Source: Chloroflexota bacterium
GTDB taxonomy: Bacteria > Chloroflexota > Anaerolineae > Aggregatilineales > Aggregatilineaceae
Length of the DNA: 39,781 nucleotides
Assembly: GCA_012729765.1 (NCBI GenBank)
Contig: JAAYCM010000029.1
Span: 1 to 39,781 of the forward strand
Reading direction: 5' to 3'
The translations under genes and the position numbers were made by a program. Positions 1 to 8,594 of the stretch are shown one piece after another. Position 1 is the first letter of the stretch. Every line of letters begins with the position of its first letter. The notes beneath the pieces were generated by a model that worked only from the letters and a program-made list of their open reading frames with translations, searched no databases and was not told the DNA's origin.

Positions 1-1362
1 CCGGAATTCATCTACGAGGCGGAGATCGCAGCAGTCGAGGATCAAGCCGTCGATCCGGCAGCAGACGGGCTGAGCATCCCGCCGGACGATCTGCGGCCTG
101 AAGAGCCGGGCGATAGCAGCCCGGACGACAGCACACCCGCCGAAGTCGTGACCGAGGTCCAACGCCTGCCCGCCCCGCCCCCGGAGCTGGCCCTGCCCGA
201 AGCGCCCGTGTTCCTGTCGCTGCCAGAGCCGGATACCGAGGGCGAGGATTATGCCGGCCTCTTCCCGGCGGTGATCACCCACGTCGAAACGCCGGGCGAG
301 GAGCCGGAAAGCGCCCCCGTCCAGGCCGAAGATGCGCCGGAGCCGGTCATCGAGACGCAGCCCCACCTGGAAGACGCGCTGCCGCCCGAAACGGCGCAGA
401 CGGTCGCGCATCTCGAAGACGAGCTGATCCAGGGTGAGGAAACGCTCCCGCACCTGGAAGACACGCTTGGCCCGGCGGTGGCCCACTCGCGCCGCGCCGA
501 CGAAGCCGCCGAGGATGTCCCGGCGCGCTACCGTTCGGAAGCCGGCCCCGGCGCGCCGCCCGCCGATGAGATTCGCATCCAGAGCGAGATCCAGCCCACG
601 CCCAGCCGTCAGGTCCGCGCGCCCTATGTGATCCCACCCGCGCCCTATACGCCGCCGCCCGACGCGGCTCCCCCGCCCCCGGCGACGCTCGCCCCACCGC
701 GTCCGGCCACCCTGCCGCCCGCCGCCGCGTTTGGCTATGGTGTGGCACCGGGCGCGGCCTTTCTACAGCAACGCGTGCACGCCTACCGCCAGAGCGGCTA
801 CCGGCTGCACGCCCAGTCCCCCTACGAGGCGACGCTCTCGCGCGGCAAGGCATTGGGGGCGCTGGGCTGGCTGGTCGCGCTGCTATCGATCATCGGCGCG
901 CTGTGGTACGGCCTGATCCTGACCGCGAGCGGCTTCCGGCGCGACCGGGTGTACATCACGCTGGAGCAGGACGGGCGCGTGTATGAGGACGGTCCCGGCG
1001 CGGCCCATGTCCGGCGGCAGCGCTCGCGCGCGGGGCGGCGCTGGAGCATCTTCGGCGCCGTGATCTTTGTGCTGGCGCTGATCCTGGCCGTGATCCTGCT
1101 GGTCGTGGCGTGGATCGGGCGGGAGCGCTACCGGCCTGAGCTGCGCGCCGCCTATCCGGAGATCACGCTCTTCGAGGACGAGTTCGACAGCACGCCCGCC
1201 GATCCCGACGCGGTGGCGCTGGTCGAAGACGGCGTGGTCGCCTTCTCGATAGTGGCCGGAATCACGCTGCTGGGGCTGGTCGGCGGCCTGCTGCTGCTGA
1301 TCATCGGCTTCGTACACGCGCGCGCCTACCGGGTCCGCGTGCCGGTGCCCGGCTATGAGTAG
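1..1362 (+). CDS. Membrane protein with acidic/proline-rich N-terminal region (5' end outside window)
   Basis: The reading frame is open from base 1, so the gene begins upstream; a GTG at 148 is a possible but unneeded start. Numbered from that GTG, the visible protein has a very acidic Pro/Glu-rich region (1-130) with three copies of the tetrapeptide HLED (73-76, 88-91, 102-105), a Pro/Ala-rich linker (145-200), and three strongly hydrophobic segments (about 235-260, 300-323, 364-390). An Arg-rich loop lies between the first two segments. This suggests a long soluble N-terminal region tethered to a three-helix membrane domain. I recognise no family and propose no function. The downstream neighbours (signal peptidase, pyrophosphatase) are separated by repeats and probably transcribed on their own. 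Confidence 0.75.
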   Translation, partial: PEFIYEAEIAAVEDQAVDPAADGLSIPPDDLRPEEPGDSSPDDSTPAEVVTEVQRLPAPPPELALPEAPVFLSLPEPDTEGEDYAGLFPAVITHVETPGEEPESAPVQAEDAPEPVIETQPHLEDALPPETAQTVAHLEDELIQGEETLPHLEDTLGPAVAHSRRADEAAEDVPARYRSEAGPGAPPADEIRIQSEIQPTPSRQVRAPYVIPPAPYTPPPDAAPPPPATLAPPRPATLPPAAAFGYGVAPGAAFLQQRVHAYRQSGYRLHAQSPYEATLSRGKALGALGWLVALLSIIGALWYGLILTASGFRRDRVYITLEQDGRVYEDGPGAAHVRRQRSRAGRRWSIFGAVIFVLALILAVILLVVAWIGRERYRPELRAAYPEITLFEDEFDSTPADPDAVALVEDGVVAFSIVAGITLLGLVGGLLLLIIGFVHARAYRVRVPVPGYE

Positions 1363-1448
1363 AATCCGGCACGCCTCGTTGAGCAGCGGAAGAGGCATCG
1401 ATCCACGGGATTTCCTGTAGTACTACAGCCGCACCTGACGTTTTGTTG

Positions 1449-1556
1449 CCCCCCATTCCCCGGCCCCTTCCCCCACTGCTGCGCGGAGAGAAGGGGAGCA
1501 GGGTGGCGCTTTTCAAGTCCTTCCCTCATTTTGGGGGAAGGATTTAGGATGGGGGG
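1449..1556 (+). repeat. C-rich dispersed element, copy A
   Basis: About 108 bp starting with a CCCCCCATTCC-type end and finishing with GGATTTAGGATGGGGGG, so the ends are imperfect inverted repeats. Inside are a CCCCTTCCC-type/GAAGGGG hairpin and a CCTTCCC/GGGGGAAGG hairpin. Near-full relatives lie at 10348-10455, 27197-27290, 28806-28912 and 34219-34327, and fragments at 19301-19352 and 25321-25379. The stretch 1363-1754 holds this element, the palindrome pair after it and a promoter; I see no gene in it. Confidence 0.85.
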
Positions 1557-1605
1557 CGATGCTTGCCTCGCCTGCCGGGCGGAACGGGTAGGGCAAGCCC
1601 TATCC
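1554..1605 (+). repeat. Composite palindrome pair (BIME-like)
   Basis: Two adjacent hairpins: GGGCGATGC-TT-GCCTCGCC (slightly decayed) and GGGTAGGGC-AA-GCCCTATCC. The same two palindrome types, with 9-nt arms and a 2-nt centre, occur as a pair at 19371-19424 and 27339-27390, and singly at 11155-11174. The first hairpin directly abuts the C-rich element at 1449-1556. Confidence 0.75.
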
Positions 1606-1679
1606 CTATGGCAAGATGTTCGCCCATGCCGCCGGACCCTCACCAGGCCGCGCATCGCACAGCGCCGGGCAGCCAGAGG

Positions 1680-1708
1680 TTGCCGCCAGCCCTGCCGTGC
1701 GCTATAGT
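1680..1708 (+). promoter_or_regulatory. Candidate sigma70-type promoter for signal peptidase
   Basis: TTGCCG (1680-1685), 17-bp spacer, TATAGT (1703-1708). Spacing is ideal and both boxes are near consensus. It would give a leader of about 40 nt before the TTG start at 1755. Confidence 0.45.
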
Positions 1709-1754
1709 CTAGGTCTACCATCAACCGACCGCATAACATCAAAGAGTCTGTACG

Positions 1755-2519
1755 TTGACACTCCGAGAAGATACCGTTCCACTCGACGCCCCCGCCGACG
1801 ATATAGCAACCGATGTCCCACAGCCGCGCATCCAGGCCGAGCGATCGTTCGTGCGCGAACTGCTTGAGACGGTCTTGCTGATCGCGGCGATCTACGCCTT
1901 CGTCAACCTGGCGACGGCGCGTTTCGTGGTGGACGGTAACAGTATGCTGCCCAACTTCGAGACGGACCAGTTCATCATCGTCAGCCGCCTGTCCTACATC
2001 CTGGGCGATCCGCAGCGCGGGGACGTGGTCGTCTTTCACTACCCGATGGAGCCGGAACGCGACTTCATCAAGCGGCTGATCGGGCTGCCCGGCGAAACCG
2101 TCACGATCCAGGACGGGCACGTCTATGTCAATGGCAAACTGATCGACGAGCCGTATATCGAAAACTTCTGCCGGGGCAAATCGTGCGACGGTGAATGGGT
2201 CGTCGGGCCGGACGAGTATTTCGTGCTGGGCGACAATCGCAGCGCCAGCAAAGACTCGCAGGACTTCGGCACGGTGAGCCGCAGGTATATCGTCGGGCGC
2301 GCCCTGGTGCGCTATTGGCCGCCGAGCGCGTGGGGCATCCTGACGCGGCCCAGCTACAATCCCAACGGCGCGCCGCTGCCGACGGTGACGCCGACGCACA
2401 CGCCCACTGTCACCCCGACCGCGACGATGATCCCGCCGGCGCATGGTATCCTGCCGCCGGAATACCCACCCGCCACCCCGACTCCCCGCCCAGCCGACTG
2501 GACCGGATCGTACTATTGA
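1755..2519 (+). CDS. lepB: Signal peptidase I
   Basis: 254 aa. Type I signal peptidase (S26), which cleaves signal peptides from exported proteins at the outer face of the membrane. One N-terminal membrane helix (about 36-55) is followed by the catalytic box GNSMLPN with Ser63, the box with general-base Lys106 (DFIKRLIG), and the C-terminal GDNRS box (149-153). The start is a TTG with a weak ribosome site; no better in-frame start precedes the membrane helix. The odd part is a tail of about 45 residues after the catalytic core, rich in Pro and Thr (TPT-type repeats), which should sit outside the membrane and may span or anchor in the wall. The stop overlaps the start of the next gene (TGATG), so the two are translationally coupled. 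Confidence 0.93.
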   Translation: MTLREDTVPLDAPADDIATDVPQPRIQAERSFVRELLETVLLIAAIYAFVNLATARFVVDGNSMLPNFETDQFIIVSRLSYILGDPQRGDVVVFHYPMEPERDFIKRLIGLPGETVTIQDGHVYVNGKLIDEPYIENFCRGKSCDGEWVVGPDEYFVLGDNRSASKDSQDFGTVSRRYIVGRALVRYWPPSAWGILTRPSYNPNGAPLPTVTPTHTPTVTPTATMIPPAHGILPPEYPPATPTPRPADWTGSYY

Positions 2520-2839
2520 TGTCGAACCACCTACCCGAAACGAATACCTGCCCATCCTGCCAGGTCGGGCTGCTGAGGCCCACGCGGCAGGTGTATGTCC
2601 ACCTGTACAACGGCACGCTGGTGCACGCGCCGAACGTCCCGGCCTGGCGCTGTGATGTCTGCGGCGCGTCCTTCTACGACTCCAAGACGCTCAACCGGAT
2701 CGAGCTGCTGATCGGGGACGCGGGACCGCCGCCCAACCATCACCTGCCCACCCCAGAAGCTCCCGACGACCGGCCCGCACACGCTGAAGAGCCGCCGGAG
2801 CAGCCCGATACGTCACAGCCGCACCCCGACCCGCTCTGA
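2519..2839 (+). CDS. YgiT-type zinc finger protein
   Basis: 106 aa, starting at an ATG that overlaps the signal peptidase stop. Two CxxC knuckles (CPSC near residue 11 and CDVC near 43) with a short beta-rich region between them match the YgiT/MqsA-type zinc-finger domain. That domain is known from the N-terminal half of MqsA antitoxins and from stand-alone proteins. The C-terminal 35 residues are Pro/His/Glu-rich and look disordered. There is no toxin partner (MqsR/RelE-like) and no helix-turn-helix half here, so a toxin-antitoxin role is not supported. Coupling to signal peptidase is the only contextual hint. Zinc binding is likely; function unknown. Confidence 0.75.
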   Translation: MSNHLPETNTCPSCQVGLLRPTRQVYVHLYNGTLVHAPNVPAWRCDVCGASFYDSKTLNRIELLIGDAGPPPNHHLPTPEAPDDRPAHAEEPPEQPDTSQPHPDPL

Positions 2840-2857
2840 CCCGGCACAGCTTGTAAC

Positions 2858-2883
2858 CTGACAGTTACGCAATCCGGTATAAT
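2858..2883 (+). promoter_or_regulatory. Candidate promoter upstream of pyrophosphatase
   Basis: A perfect TATAAT (2878-2883) lies 77 bp before the ATG. Upstream, CTGACA (2858-2863) is close to a -35 box but the spacer is only 14 bp; TTGTAA (2851-2856) would give 21 bp. The -10 is convincing, the -35 assignment is not. Confidence 0.4.
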
Positions 2884-2897
2884 GTAATCACTAGCAC

Positions 2898-2920
2898 ACT
2901 GCCAGCGGCGCGCTGGCAGT
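2898..2920. promoter_or_regulatory. Inverted repeat in the ppa leader
   Basis: Perfect 9-bp arms ACTGCCAGC / GCTGGCAGT around a 5-nt centre, 15 bp downstream of the TATAAT and 39 bp before the ppa start. No T-run follows, so it is not a standard terminator. It could be an operator or a 5' mRNA hairpin. Confidence 0.45.
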
Positions 2921-2959
2921 CGCATAATCTTCTGGCATGATACATCGAGGAACTGAAGT

Positions 2960-3508
2960 ATGGCTATCAACCTGTGGCACAGTCTGCCGACCGGGCCGAA
3001 TGCGCCCTCGTCCGTTTACTGCATCGTGGAAATCCCGAAAGGGAGCCGCAACAAGTATGAGTACAGCAAAAAGGCGGGCGTGATCAAGCTCGACCGCGTG
3101 CTCTACAGCCCGATGCACTACCCCAGCGACTACGGCCTGATCCCGCAGACCTTCGCCGAGGATGGCGACCCGCTCGACATTCTGGTCATGGTCAGCGAGC
3201 CGACCTTTGCCGGGTGTGTGATCGAAGCGCGCCCGATCGCGATCTTCCACATGCTCGATCGCGGCGACCCGGACGACAAGATTCTGGCGGTGCCCGCTAC
3301 CGATCCGCTCTTCGATGACTATCACGATCTGAAGGATGTGCCCAAGCATTTCCTCAACGAGATCGCGCACTTTTTCGAAACCTACAAGCAGCTTCAGGGC
3401 ATCCCGGTTACGCCCAAGGGTTGGGAAGACGCCGACCGGGCCCGCGAAGTAGTCGTACAAGCGATGGAGCTGTATCGCACGACATTCCCGCCCGATATGA
3501 CCGTCTAG
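2960..3508 (+). CDS. ppa: Inorganic pyrophosphatase, family I
   Basis: 182 aa, the usual length of the bacterial soluble enzyme. It hydrolyses pyrophosphate to two phosphates in the cytoplasm and drives biosynthetic reactions forward. The family signature DGDPLD (68-73) with three metal-binding aspartates is intact. So are the active-site EIPKGSRNKYEY region (24-35, including Lys27, Arg30 and Glu34), the YPSDYG loop (55-60) and the PDDK stretch (104-107). The ATG follows a GAGGAA ribosome site at good spacing. The gene has its own TATAAT and a leader hairpin and seems to form a single-gene unit. Confidence 0.97.
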   Translation: MAINLWHSLPTGPNAPSSVYCIVEIPKGSRNKYEYSKKAGVIKLDRVLYSPMHYPSDYGLIPQTFAEDGDPLDILVMVSEPTFAGCVIEARPIAIFHMLDRGDPDDKILAVPATDPLFDDYHDLKDVPKHFLNEIAHFFETYKQLQGIPVTPKGWEDADRAREVVVQAMELYRTTFPPDMTV

Positions 3509-3538
3509 TATCTGCCCGGTCGTTGTGCTGCACGCCAG

Positions 3539-3567
3539 TTGCTCAAAATGATGGCAGAAGCTATAAC
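3539..3567 (+). promoter_or_regulatory. Candidate promoter for the kinase pair 3608-7902
   Basis: TTGCTC (3539-3544), 17-bp spacer, TATAAC (3562-3567), about 40 bp before the ATG at 3608. Confidence 0.45.
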
Positions 3568-3607
3568 AACCCTGGATGAGTCGAAGAGCTGAAGCGACGA
3601 ACCGAAA

Positions 3608-6343
3608 ATGGCCGAGCGCACTCCCCTTCCATTTGATTTGAACGATGCCCTGCTGGATATCCTGCGGCGGGTGCAGGACCTCATGCCGTTCGAGAGCGGC
3701 GGCCTGACGCTCTACGACGCGGCCACCCAAATGCTGCTGCCTCATGCCTATGTCGGCGACAGTGCCCTGATCGTCACGAGTACGCCCCTCGGCGACGGCA
3801 TTGTCGGGCAGGTGGCCCAGACTCTCCAGCCGATCCGCGTGCCCGATCTGCAGCGCGATCCGCGCGCGCGCTTCGTCGATCCGCTCTCGCGCTCGCAGCT
3901 TGCAGTGCCGATTGCGGTGGGGAACGAGCTGTTGGGCGTGCTCAATGTCGAGAGCCACCTGCCAGAGGCTTACACCAACCAGCACCAGACCATGCTGCAA
4001 GCCCTGGCCGACCAGGCCGCGCTCGCGCTGCAGATCACGCGCCAATACCAGGGGCTGGTCGCCAGCTATGAGGAGCTGGTGGACGACCGCTACGAGCGGC
4101 TGCGCGAGGCTGGAGCCTTGCAGCGTCTGGCGACGATCACCAGCGCCACGCTCGACATGGACGATATGCTCACACGCGCCCTGCGCGAGACAGCCGATCT
4201 GCTGGACTGCGAGGGCGCGCAGCTTCTGCTGCCGGACTATCTCAACTACCATCTCGTGCCGCACGAGACATCGCTCTATGGGCTGGCCGAAAGCTGGCCG
4301 TCCAACCCGCTCTCGCTCGACGGGCCGGGCTATCTGGTCGACGTGTTTCACACCGGCAAGCCGCAGATCGTCAACGAGCTGCCCGAAGGGATCGGGCCAG
4401 GGGCGCGCAACGCGCTCGCCTGCCCGCTCAACACGCGCCAGCGCACGCTCGGCGTGCTGCACCTGCTCAACCAGCGCGGCGGCCCGTTCAACCCCGGCCA
4501 GCAGGAGATCGCGCAGGCCATCGCCAACCAGATCGCGGTCAGCATGAGCAGCGCGCAGATGTTCGCCGCCGAGCGCCACCGCGCCCACCTGATGAGCCAG
4601 GTCAACCGCATCAGCCAGGAGCTTTACGCCACGCTCGATACGCAAACGCTGCTGCGCAAGACCGCCCAAAACATCTACGACGTGTTTGGGCACGACGCGA
4701 TCTATGTGATGCTGCTCGACCAGGCCCGCGAGACGATCTGGGTCAGCGCGGGAGTCACCAGCTCGCCCCGGTTGGAAATGTCGCAGCAGGCGTCCTTCCC
4801 GGCCAACCAGGGCATCGTCGGGCGCGCGATCCGCGAGGGACAGACGCAGCTTGTGCCCGATCTGCGCCTCGACCCCGACTATCCACCCCAGGGCCGGCAT
4901 CACTTCCTGCAAAGCTGCCTGGTGATCCCGCTGCGGCGCGGCGACGAGCCGGTGGGCGCGCTCGATATCCTCTCCAGCAAGCTCAATGCCTTCAGCGATC
5001 TGGAGCGTGACGCGCTCGAAACCCTGGCGATCCAGGTCAGCATCGCGCTCGAAAACGCCCGGCTCTACGACGAAACGCGCCGCCGCTTGCAGCAGCAGCA
5101 GATCGTCTACCAGATCGGGCGCGATCTGTCGGCCATTCTGGACTCGACCGAGCTGGCCCAGGCGATGGCCCAGCGCATGAATCAGGCGCTCAACACCTCG
5201 AACTGCCTGGTGTGGCTCCACGAGCCGCAGCACAATATCCTGCATGTCGCCGCCGAGAATCGCATCGGCCAGCATATGGCCGGTATACCGCTGCTGGCGG
5301 GCAAGTACTTCCCGCTGGATGCGCGCCCCGCGCTGCTGGCCGCCGTCGAGACGCGCCAGCCGGTCGTGACGTATGTCGACGATGCCAGCGCCCCGCCCGA
5401 AACGATCCGGCTGCTGACCCGGCTGCGCGCCCAGGGCCAGTTGATCGTGCCGATGGTGGCCGGTGAGCGGCTGGTCGGCTTCGTGGACTGGATCGATCAC
5501 GTGCCAGACCGCCGCTTCTCGCCCGACGACATCCAGCTCGCGCAAACGCTGGTCATCCAGGCCACGATCGCAATCGAGAACGCGCTGCTGTTCCGCCAGC
5601 TTGAGCAGCGCGCGCTGGAGTTGGGCGAGGCCAACCGCCTGAAAAACCAGTTCCTCGCCACGATCAGCCACGAGCTGCGCACGCCAATGAACAGCATCAT
5701 CGGCTTCAGCCAGGTGCTGCTCAACCGGCTCTATGGCGACCTGAACGAGGAGCAGTCCAGCCGCCTGGAACGGATTCTGCGCAACGGCAGCAACCTGCTG
5801 GCCCTGATCGATGACCTGCTCGACCTCTCCAAGATCGACGCCGGGCGCATGACGCTCGAATTGCAGAGCGTCCCGATCCGCGAGGCGGTCGATGCCGTCG
5901 CGCAGAATCTTGAAGCGCAGGCCGCCGCGCAGGGCCTCGAAATGACGATCGACGTGCCCGACAGCCTGCCGCCGGTCCTGGCCGACCGCCAGCGGCTCCA
6001 GCAGATTCTCAACAACCTGCTCAGCAACGCGATCAAGTTCACGCATGAGGGCGGCATCACGATCACCAGCCATCTGACCGTGCAGGACAGCCGCCCGATG
6101 ATCCAGGTTACGGTCGCCGACACCGGGATCGGCATCAATTCCGGCGACCTGGCGATCATCTTCGACGAGTTCCGGCAGGCCGATGGCAGCGTCACGCGCG
6201 CCTACAGCGGCACCGGGCTGGGGCTGGCGATCACGAAGAAGCTGGTCACGATGATGAACGGCACCATCTGGGTGGAAAGCGAGCCGAAGCGCGGCAGCAA
6301 GTTCAGCTTTACGCTGCCGGTCGCCCCCACCAATGGGCGCTAA
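3608..6343 (+). CDS. Soluble multi-GAF sensor histidine kinase
   Basis: 911 aa with no membrane segment, so cytoplasmic. Four GAF-type sensory modules can be followed (about 10-145, 165-320, 330-490, 500-660), each ending in the ALxIENARL-like helix typical of GAF domains. A coiled linker leads to a HisKA domain with phospho-accepting His688 (ISHELRTPMN) and a HATPase domain with the N-box around Asn802, G1 DTGIGI (838-843) and G2 GTGLGL (868-873), all intact. There is no receiver or output domain. GAF domains bind small ligands or cofactors; none of these can be assigned a ligand by eye. The next kinase gene starts 20 nt downstream, so the two are probably co-transcribed and could form one sensing pathway. 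Confidence 0.93.
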   Translation: MAERTPLPFDLNDALLDILRRVQDLMPFESGGLTLYDAATQMLLPHAYVGDSALIVTSTPLGDGIVGQVAQTLQPIRVPDLQRDPRARFVDPLSRSQLAVPIAVGNELLGVLNVESHLPEAYTNQHQTMLQALADQAALALQITRQYQGLVASYEELVDDRYERLREAGALQRLATITSATLDMDDMLTRALRETADLLDCEGAQLLLPDYLNYHLVPHETSLYGLAESWPSNPLSLDGPGYLVDVFHTGKPQIVNELPEGIGPGARNALACPLNTRQRTLGVLHLLNQRGGPFNPGQQEIAQAIANQIAVSMSSAQMFAAERHRAHLMSQVNRISQELYATLDTQTLLRKTAQNIYDVFGHDAIYVMLLDQARETIWVSAGVTSSPRLEMSQQASFPANQGIVGRAIREGQTQLVPDLRLDPDYPPQGRHHFLQSCLVIPLRRGDEPVGALDILSSKLNAFSDLERDALETLAIQVSIALENARLYDETRRRLQQQQIVYQIGRDLSAILDSTELAQAMAQRMNQALNTSNCLVWLHEPQHNILHVAAENRIGQHMAGIPLLAGKYFPLDARPALLAAVETRQPVVTYVDDASAPPETIRLLTRLRAQGQLIVPMVAGERLVGFVDWIDHVPDRRFSPDDIQLAQTLVIQATIAIENALLFRQLEQRALELGEANRLKNQFLATISHELRTPMNSIIGFSQVLLNRLYGDLNEEQSSRLERILRNGSNLLALIDDLLDLSKIDAGRMTLELQSVPIREAVDAVAQNLEAQAAAQGLEMTIDVPDSLPPVLADRQRLQQILNNLLSNAIKFTHEGGITITSHLTVQDSRPMIQVTVADTGIGINSGDLAIIFDEFRQADGSVTRAYSGTGLGLAITKKLVTMMNGTIWVESEPKRGSKFSFTLPVAPTNGR

Positions 6344-6363
6344 CGCACACGCAAAGGACTGGC

Positions 6364-7902
6364 ATGTCACTGACACACGCAGCGATCATCCTCGCCGGCA
6401 GCCTCTCCCAAAGCATCGCCGTCGGGCTGATCGGCATCATGCTGATCCAGCCGCGCCGCAAGCTGCTCAACGACCTGTTCGCGCTGTTTCTGGCCGCGCT
6501 CGGCCTGTGGGCCTATACCTCGGTCGCGCGCATCGTCCCCGCCCTGACACCGCTCAGCCCGGAGCATAATTTCTACCTGCTGTTCATGGCGCTCGCCCTG
6601 ACGCCCTTCACACTCTATCTGTTCGTGACGGCGCTCTGCAAGCGCGGGCCGCGCGTCTCGATTGCGCTGGCGGTGTGGGGCGTGATCGGCATGATCGTGC
6701 TTGCGATCCTGCTGTGGAGCGGCGAGATCGTGACCTATCTGCCAGAGGGCGGGGGAACGCTCGGCTTCGAGATGGGCTGGCCGGGCTATGTGACCCTGGG
6801 GATCGTCATGCTGTACGGCGTGCTGGCCTACCTGTTCCTGCAGGCCAGCGACGATCCGCAGGCCCAACCGCTGCGGCTCCCGGCGGCGCTGCTGGTGCTC
6901 GGCTATGGCGGCAATATCTTCGAGCCGCTGCGCCGCATCCCGCTCGACCTGATGCTGACCACCGTCGCCGCGCTGCTGATCGGTTATGCAGTGCTGCGCT
7001 GGCAGTTATTCATCCCGCTGCGCGAGGCCAATGAGAAGCTGCGCGTGATGAATGCCGACCTGCGCACGGCGGTCAACGATCTCTCCGCCGAAAAAGCGCG
7101 CACCGAGCGTCTCAACGACGAGCTGCGCGACGCCAGCCGCTACAAAAGCCAGTTCCTGACCAGCATCAGCCACGAGCTGCGCACGCCGCTCAACTCGATT
7201 GTGGGCTACAGCGAGCTGCTGGTCACCGGCGTTTACGGCGACCTGAGCGAGATTCAGCACGACCGGATCGAAAAGATTCACCGCAACGGGCGCAGCCTGC
7301 TCACGCTGATCAACGACATTCTAGACCTGAGCCGGATCGAAGGCGGGCGGCTGGAGCTGCAGCTTGCCCCTCTGCACCTGGAAAGCGTGCTCGACAGCAT
7401 CCTGGCGACCATTCAGCCGATGATCAGTTCTAAACAACTGGTGCTGAAAACCGACATCAACGCGCCGCTGCGCCCGATCCGCGGAGACGAAACGCGCATC
7501 CGGCAGATATTCCTTAACCTGCTCACGAACGCAGTCAAGTTCACCCCAGCCGGGCACGTGCACCTGAAAGCCTGTAACGTCACCGTGCGCGATGGGGCCT
7601 CGCCGGATTTTCCGCTGCCGGTGAAGGGCTGGCTGGAAGACCGTCACTGGATCGTGATCAGCGTCGAGGACACCGGGCCGGGCATCCCGCCCGAAGATCA
7701 GGCGGCCATCTTCGAGGAATTCTGGCAGGGGCGGCAGATCGCAGGGCAGCAGGAAGAAGGCGTCGGGCTGGGGCTGGCGATCGCGCGGCGGCTGGTCGAG
7801 ATGCACGCCGGGCGCATCTGGGTACGCAGCGAGCCAGACGTGGGCAGCACATTTTATGTCGCCCTGCCCGCCCAAGATCGTGACGAGCCGCCGCCAGCCT
7901 AG
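6364..7902 (+). CDS. 7TM-type membrane sensor histidine kinase
   Basis: 512 aa. The N-terminal ~220 residues form about seven hydrophobic helices with a short Arg/Lys-rich loop after the first, an arrangement also seen in the kinases at 19482-20930 and 20927-22768. A coiled-coil linker (about 220-262) leads to HisKA with His270 (ISHELRTPLN), then HATPase with DTGPGI near 436 and GVGLGL near 466. There is no receiver. The ATG has an AAAGGA ribosome site 6 nt upstream. It sits 20 nt after the GAF kinase and was probably transcribed with it. No partner response regulator is adjacent; the ligand is unknown. Confidence 0.92.
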   Translation: MSLTHAAIILAGSLSQSIAVGLIGIMLIQPRRKLLNDLFALFLAALGLWAYTSVARIVPALTPLSPEHNFYLLFMALALTPFTLYLFVTALCKRGPRVSIALAVWGVIGMIVLAILLWSGEIVTYLPEGGGTLGFEMGWPGYVTLGIVMLYGVLAYLFLQASDDPQAQPLRLPAALLVLGYGGNIFEPLRRIPLDLMLTTVAALLIGYAVLRWQLFIPLREANEKLRVMNADLRTAVNDLSAEKARTERLNDELRDASRYKSQFLTSISHELRTPLNSIVGYSELLVTGVYGDLSEIQHDRIEKIHRNGRSLLTLINDILDLSRIEGGRLELQLAPLHLESVLDSILATIQPMISSKQLVLKTDINAPLRPIRGDETRIRQIFLNLLTNAVKFTPAGHVHLKACNVTVRDGASPDFPLPVKGWLEDRHWIVISVEDTGPGIPPEDQAAIFEEFWQGRQIAGQQEEGVGLGLAIARRLVEMHAGRIWVRSEPDVGSTFYVALPAQDRDEPPPA

Positions 7903-7931
7903 CGCGGATTACAGTACACCGGACTATTCAG

Positions 7932-8570
7932 TTATGCGCCGTCGTCTTCTTCCGGCGTAGGGTACGTTTCAATCGGCGTTGGTCCCCCCAGATCGATCAG
8001 CAGCGGGATAGCGAGAAAATCGCTGATCAGCGCGCCGATCTCGGAGATGCTGCTGTCGCTCGCGGATCCGTCCACCAGTTTGACCCGTGCGCCAGACTTC
8101 AACTCGAGATCGAGTCGCAGATTCGATTCGCTCCGCCGCAGTTGAACGGCCACGATCTCGGGCAGGCGGTAGCGCTGCACCTGAGGCCGGAACAGCCGCC
8201 ATACGACGCTCGTGGTCATGACGGCTTCTTCCGTCTCGTGATCCACCACAAACGTTTCGACCGGATGCTGGAACGACGTCGCAAATGGCATCAAGGCTAT
8301 AAGCACGGAAGCAAACATCAATCCCAGAATAATCCCGGCCAGCGGCACACCGAGGATCGTGGGGATGATCGAGCCGAGGTCCGCAGCCCGCCAAATCCCA
8401 TATATGACGATCGCAGTGAGGACCGCCAGCAGGGCAAAACGCGTAAATTCCCAGTTGCGCTGTGGAAGGGGCGAATACAACGCCAGGTGCGTGTCGCTGC
8501 GGCTGGCAACCTGTAGCGTATGGGTCGTTTTGCGCTTACGTCCATTCCCGGCAATTGGCTGCTTGAACAC
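7932..8570 (-). CDS. Two-helix membrane protein, function unknown
   Basis: 212 aa, starting at a GTG preceded by AAAGGAG at 7-nt spacing. The N-terminus is basic. Two adjacent hydrophobic helices (about 45-62 and 69-95) are followed by a soluble beta-rich region of about 110 residues. The layout recalls bacterial PH-like or DUF-type membrane proteins, but I do not recognise a specific family. The gene starts 24 nt after the M23 peptidase stop on the same strand, so the two probably share a transcript. It converges with the kinase at 6364-7902. Confidence 0.7.
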   Translation of the reverse strand: MFKQPIAGNGRKRKTTHTLQVASRSDTHLALYSPLPQRNWEFTRFALLAVLTAIVIYGIWRAADLGSIIPTILGVPLAGIILGLMFASVLIALMPFATSFQHPVETFVVDHETEEAVMTTSVVWRLFRPQVQRYRLPEIVAVQLRRSESNLRLDLELKSGARVKLVDGSASDSSISEIGALISDFLAIPLLIDLGGPTPIETYPTPEEDDGA

Positions 8571-8594
8571 GGTCTGGCTCCTTTTTTTGGCACG

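Noticed and set aside
2519..2839. MqsRA-type toxin-antitoxin system
   Set aside because: Only the zinc-finger half is present; there is no toxin gene beside it and no DNA-binding domain in the protein.
2891..6376. Very long open frame on the minus strand (over 1,100 codons) opposite the GAF kinase
   Set aside because: A mirror frame produced by GC-rich codon bias of the real gene at 3608-6343. Its sequence has no domain motifs and is rich in His, Gln and Arg, typical of antisense shadows, while the plus strand encodes intact GAF, HisKA and HATPase domains.
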